DNA of 64,000 nucleotides from Beverwykella pulmonaria. Lineage: Eukaryota; Ascomycota; Dothideomycetes; Pleosporales; Melanommataceae. The stretch is from the NCBI GenBank assembly GCA_001599595.1, contig BCHH01000006.1:2402319-2466318 (forward strand), given 5' to 3'. Shown one piece after another: positions 59,287 through 64,000 of the stretch (positions are counted from its first letter, which is position 1; each line of letters starts with the position of its first letter). The notes below the pieces were generated by a model, which did no database searches, was not told the DNA's origin, and saw only the letters and a list, made by a program, of their open reading frames with translations. Made by a program: the position numbers and the translations under genes.

Positions 59287-61181
59287 CGTTACCATGTTGT
59301 TCTCCTCATCTTGCTCATGAGTCATGACTGTGACGATTGGGCCAGGTTCGAAGGGAAGGGTGGCTGTCGTCTTCGACGGTCGCCGTGTGCTTTTGCATAT
59401 CCTTGGCGTTTAGGGAATGGAGTTCATGTTGCTGCTGTTTTATCACTACTGCTGTTTAGAGAGAGCATGAGGCTGCGATGCCGCGGGTGGTATGGGTCAA
59501 TCGGTTACCGGATGAGAGATGATGTTTCACTACGTTGTCGTCTTTGCCCTTCTTCTTTTCACTTCTTTCTTTCGCGGGATAAGGGTTGAGGTTCCTTTTA
59601 ATAGGCTAATTCTTCCCACCATCGTCCCGATGTGTTATGTACTACCATCAACCCACGTATTTGTTTGATCTACGGTATTTTATCATCAATCTCATCGATC
59701 ATGAACCCAATGCTTTTTCATATGATATTATCGTGATGGGGTGAGGTTGAGATTATGTTTGTGAGATGTGGTGCCGCAGTAATGCTCCCGATTGGTGGGT
59801 TGAGGGATCAAAACCATGGGGTCCGCTTGTGGGAGGTGGGTTGCCAGCCCTATGCAGGCACGAACCATACCCCTCATTTCATTGATGGTGATTCGCATTC
59901 GGATCTGTGCTGAGCTAGGGTGGAACTGTAGTGGTAGCCTTCCAGTAGTTGCCACGCAATACCAATTATGCAGGTACGTGTGCTGTAAGGCTGCCCTCTG
60001 TTGGTTCAAGTTTGGTCGTGTGTTTGTTACACGGCACGCGCTTCAAATCACTTCTTCGAAGGCCTTGGTCTTCCTTACGAGGTGGCTTCTATGTTTGTAT
60101 TCTTGCTGGGGGTTTTGGTCATGGTACACTTCACCATACCGAGTGAAAAAAAAAAACTCCAAGTTCTAATTATGGATGGTGAGGTGAGGTGGTTGCAGCC
60201 TGGTGCAGGCGCAGACTGTCTTTGGGCCTCAAAAATACAAATCTCTATCTCGAATCCGATAATAGCACTCTCCTCGGGAGATATTTTGGCTCGGTATGCA
60301 GGACGGACTTGCCAGCATACTATGGTACACCTGATGCTGTTATCTTGGGTTGATTTAACGTGGCATGTGCATGTATTGAATGTGTGTATCCTGGTGCTCG
60401 CATCTCACTCTATATTAGACAAAAACTCCAATATGCTGCAACTATGGTTTTCAATTCCGGTCTGCATCCCATTAGCTACCCTGAAAGGCTGTCAGGGTCG
60501 TGGTGGCGTTGCCTGCAACAAGCTGCAGCCTGCCCGAGTGATCTCAGATGCAGATGCAGATGCCTGAATTACTAACTACCGTTTCCATTTTACACGCATG
60601 CGATTCCAGCATGATGCCTGAAAGAATGCATGCATACGATATCTCGACTTGAAATACCCAAGACATACATGCTTGCGCATCTTTTGGACGAGTGACCAGC
60701 TAATAACGACGCTGACGGACACTTTGCTCATCTCTCTCATCACCAACACGAATTGCTGCCTGCTCACTGCCTGCATGCATGGTTAGTATCAAAGTGAAAT
60801 CATCTTGACATGCATGCTATCTCCCACTCGCGTATCAGCATCCTCTCATGCACAAGTATCTAATAAACATAAACATGTCAACGCTTCTATATGAACTCGC
60901 GTGTGGACGATGATGATGCTATACAAATACTAACAAAAGCAACTTGAAGCAGACCATCCGCTCCTGACATAGAAATTGTTGATTGACTGCTGCTGAGTGA
61001 AAATAAAAATGGGGTATCACGAAATAACAAAGTGTGGTCCAATGTGCTCGCTACCAGAACGCCAAAAGAAAAGCAACCTGTTAGCCCATTTCCACTACCA
61101 ACGCACCAGGTCCTAGGTGCCGAGAATGCTCAGGTTAGAGTAATCAATGCAAAGGAGCGAATCAAGCCCCTGCCAGCTCCA
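59287..61181. other. Intergenic region between convergent genes
   Basis: Long 3' flank with short overlapping frames and an A-run at 60148-60157. Nothing recognised. Confidence 0.5.
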
Positions 61182-64000
61182 TTAGAGATCGTCCTTCCAC
61201 TCCAAGACATCAACCGCCCTACTCGGTCTATCAATCGTTCTTCTGATCGCCAAATTCCCCGGCCACTTCGGGTTCGCCATATCACACTATTTCTTGTTGG
61301 CTTTTAGACTAGAGGAGGACGCGGAGAATCACTCACCCTAGTGTCTCCGGTCAACGATGTAAGTGACTTGTACGCGCGGAGATAATCGCGAAATTCGTCG
61401 CCATCGCTCGGCCTGGCTTCAGGCCGGGTTTCGCGAGGAGTCGTGCTACCGGAGGTCGTGCGGCTAACCTGAGATATGCCACTGGATTGGCGCGGGGATC
61501 CCAGGGAAGCGCATGGAGTCGACGAACCGGATGGCGTGTGTCTTGTGTACTTCGTCTGAGAGGTCCCATTGGATTGGCGAAGGAGCGGTGGCTGGTTGAT
61601 AGGCAGGTTGCTTTGACCGCGTGGTTTCGAGGTAGAAACAGTCGGGCGAGGGCTGGAACTTTTTCCGTTGTCCTTCGCGCGGATTTTGGGCGTTGACGGT
61701 CCCTTTGTAGGCCCCCACGGCAGTGACCTTCGAGACTCGGCTGGAGCTGGAGCGGGAACTGCTGATGATAATGGGAGCGACGCTCTCATTTGTGGTGGAA
61801 CTCGCTCTGCGACTGGGCCGGCTTGGACAGGGCCGGCTTGAAGTTCATTGATCGCCGTGGCAAGTGTGGCCCTGTTTTGGAGGACACCTTTTGTATAAAG
61901 CGTATTTCGGATGTTGTCCTTGTAAAACCGATGGTACTCTTCCGGCTTTGCTTTGGCCTCCCAACACTCGAAGACGTAGTCTTTGTAGTCAGTTCTGTTT
62001 CTGATGAGGAAGTCATCCCATTGCCATTTTGGAACCATTTTATCCTCTTCGTCCAGCTTTTGAATCTGCTTACACAGCCCGACGAAGTGTTTCGCATCGC
62101 CGGTATACTCAAGATAAGCCGTCTTGAATTTCTGGAAAACCGTGAGAGTATCGTCATCTGGTGCAGGGAGGACATGGAGAGCACCTTCAACAACCTTGGA
62201 TCCGCGACTCTTCGATCCCAACGATAGCACATCTAACCCATGGCTGGGGCATACATCTGTAGACGAATCAACGTGCATAATGGACAGATTCTGCTCGTCG
62301 TTCAACCCTCCCCTTGAGGGTGAACGTGTTGTCCAATCAAGTTCTTTTTCGGGCTCCCCCTTCGTGCCCGTTGTAGCATTGGGAGGGTTATGAACTTTCG
62401 CTGACTCTGCTGGGACGGGGCTCTGGCTTGTTTGCTTTTGCTCCCCGTTGGCATCCTCTGGCGATGGAGAACCGCCATCACCTTTAGGGGTCGTGGGGCT
62501 AGAGCTGGGCTGGTGGGTAGCGGCAATGGCAGGTTCGATATAACGGGAATCTGAGCTGACGGACGAGGGGATTACGGGCGCGCTCTGCTCAACACTGCCC
62601 CCATCGTCAATCCTATCCGCTTCCGTGGGTACCGCTATTGCAGGTATTCTGGGGGAGCCGTTCGGAACTGGTGAGGATACTACGTTTCGCGTTGCCTGGG
62701 GCATTTTCCGTGAAGGTGACCATTCCATGTTGACGTCGAGTTCCGGTGCCGTTGCAACAGGTGCTGGTTCTGCATTAGCATTGCCATCGAATGATGTTCT
62801 CCGTGGCCCAACCAAAGATGATGTTACAGGTGCATCTCGCATAGGCTCGTCAAATGAAGCCGGTTTAGCGCTTGGCTTTCGCCCTTGTTGAACTTTCTTA
62901 CACGATTTTTTATTGGGGGTTCGGGAAGGTTTGACCGGATTTTCATGCAATGGAGATCGTCTTCCAAAGTGTACCACCTTTATTTCCCTCCTCTTTGTGT
63001 GACGAGCAGCTTTCTTAGACGAGCTCTCCAACTTTCGTTTCCTAACAATCACACTGGGGATGGGTGCTTCCACGTTGATAGGCTGCACATCCTGAGCTTG
63101 TGAATCACCAACATTGCTTGGACGTGATGTAGTGTGCCCACTGGAAGACCTTGGTTCCAGAGGCGGGACTTGAGCGGACATGGAACTTGGCTCTGGTTGA
63201 ACCAATTGCGTCTCCTGACCGTCAACATCGTCTTGTAACGGTGTCGTAGTGAGGCGCATTTCGGGTTGGTACGAGGTCGCGGGTATCGGGGTTGGATTTG
63301 GCGATGCGTCTAGCATGGAAGCGTCATTCAATGTAGTTGATGGAAGCCGAACACGTCTCCCTCCGTGAGCCTGCCCTCTCGCCTCAATAGCAGGAGGATG
63401 TTTGATTCCACCATCCTGATCTTGTCTTGTGACAGGCGGAGTCGAATGCAGGGTCCTTTGATTGCGATTGGATACCGTTAAGGCGTGCTCATTGTACGTT
63501 CCAAAGACGGTGGACGTGGAAGAAATATCCTGCATTTCCTCGCTAGAGGTCTGATTTGGTGTTGATGACGGTAAGCTAATCAACGGAATGGATTGTCCGT
63601 TTTTCACCTTTGCATACGGAGTCCCTTTGACCTGCACCATCGATGTCACCCGTCCTAATCTAGCTGTGGGGCTGGGGTTGACATTGTGGAAAGTCGAAGG
63701 TCCAGGATCATCTTCTCCAAGCCCCTGGGGCACAGAAATTTCCATTTCCATTTCTTCGTCGGAGTTTTCGTCGTCCCTGACCAATAGAGGGGACGAGGGC
63801 GGTTCTGCCATTTCCATGTCATTGGATGAATCAATGTCTGGTAGTTGTTGCGAAGACTGGGCTGGCACAGCTTCTGGCTGGCTGACGGTGCGGAAATTTG
63901 GAGTAAAGCCATTTCTCTCGGGTTCAAAACTCGAATCCGGAGGCAGTTCGAGCCGAGCTGGCACTTTCGGGGGTTCGGGCGACGGTGGCCATGATACGAC
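61182..64000 (-). CDS. Large disordered protein, possibly telomere/shelterin (TPP1/Est3-type) related; 5' truncated
   Basis: The main exon runs from beyond the window edge to 61337 and, after a 50-bp GTGAGT...ATAG intron, a last exon 61286-61182 adds 35 codons ending RAVDVLEWKDDL. The frame is open to the edge with no ATG, reading WPPSPEPPKVPARLELP, so the N-terminal domain lies outside. Most of the ~920 residues are Ser/Pro-rich and disordered, with basic blocks (VIVRKRKLESSSKKAARHTKRRE). A folded part near residues 620-720 of the visible sequence reads KFKTAYLEYTGDAKHFVGLCKQI, PKWQWDDFLIRNRTDYKDYV and EEYHRFYKDNI. This layout, OB-fold expected upstream, disordered middle, small C-terminal helix domain, suggests a TPP1/Est3-like telomere protein. 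That assignment is tentative; the gene model is firmer. Confidence 0.7.

Noticed and set aside
1..64000. CRISPR arrays, bacterial operons, rRNA genes
   Set aside because: None seen; the sequence is fungal nuclear DNA with intron-bearing genes.

Overview
The window is nuclear DNA of a filamentous ascomycete (Pezizomycotina). Nearly every protein-coding gene has GT-AG introns of about 40-70 bp. The gene set (endo-arabinanase, GPR1/FUN34/YaaH acetate permease, Argonaute, kynurenine monooxygenase, a HET-type relic, a fungal NlpC/P60 protein) is typical of that group. I cannot fix the class or genus from sequence alone. I rebuilt gene models by joining reading frames at splice sites that keep phase and family motifs intact. 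All are unconfirmed by transcript data.

Layout. 0-9 kb: the 3' part of a DUF4360-type secreted protein, a GH43 endo-arabinanase, a divergent pair of a Baeyer-Villiger-type monooxygenase and a maleylacetate reductase-like dehydrogenase, and an unrecognised ORF. 9.4-21 kb, all on the minus strand: an Argonaute with a complete DEDH slicer tetrad, followed 0.87 kb downstream by a 2341-residue protein that joins a ZNFX1/UPF1-type SF1 helicase, an NFX1-like zinc cluster and three CbbX/SpoVK AAA modules. This RNA-silencing pair is the most interesting part of the window. 21-28.5 kb: an AT-rich accessory stretch with a glycosyltransferase, a tiny secreted cysteine protein, a secreted NlpC/P60 peptidase and a frameshifted HET-protein relic. 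28.7-43.9 kb: housekeeping genes, namely a small membrane protein, an Srs2-like helicase with a PIP box, a tRNA-Val-like gene with intron, a mitochondrial coiled-coil protein, a MEMO1 homologue, a CxxC protein, a malonyl-CoA-synthetase-like enzyme, a BolA protein with an 11-nt exon and an acetate permease. 43.9-47.5 kb has no recognisable gene. 47.5-64 kb: a BCS1-like AAA ATPase, kynurenine 3-monooxygenase, methionine aminopeptidase 1, cornichon/Erv14, splicing factor Prp17/Cdc40, a small serine-rich protein and the 3' part of a large disordered, possibly telomere-related protein.

How the genes may act together. The Argonaute and the helicase-AAA protein plausibly share a small-RNA pathway. 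The monooxygenase and maleylacetate reductase share one 290-bp promoter and may serve aromatic catabolism. The secreted arabinanase, NlpC/P60 protein and small cysteine protein suggest interaction with plant material and bacteria. The remaining genes look independent of one another.
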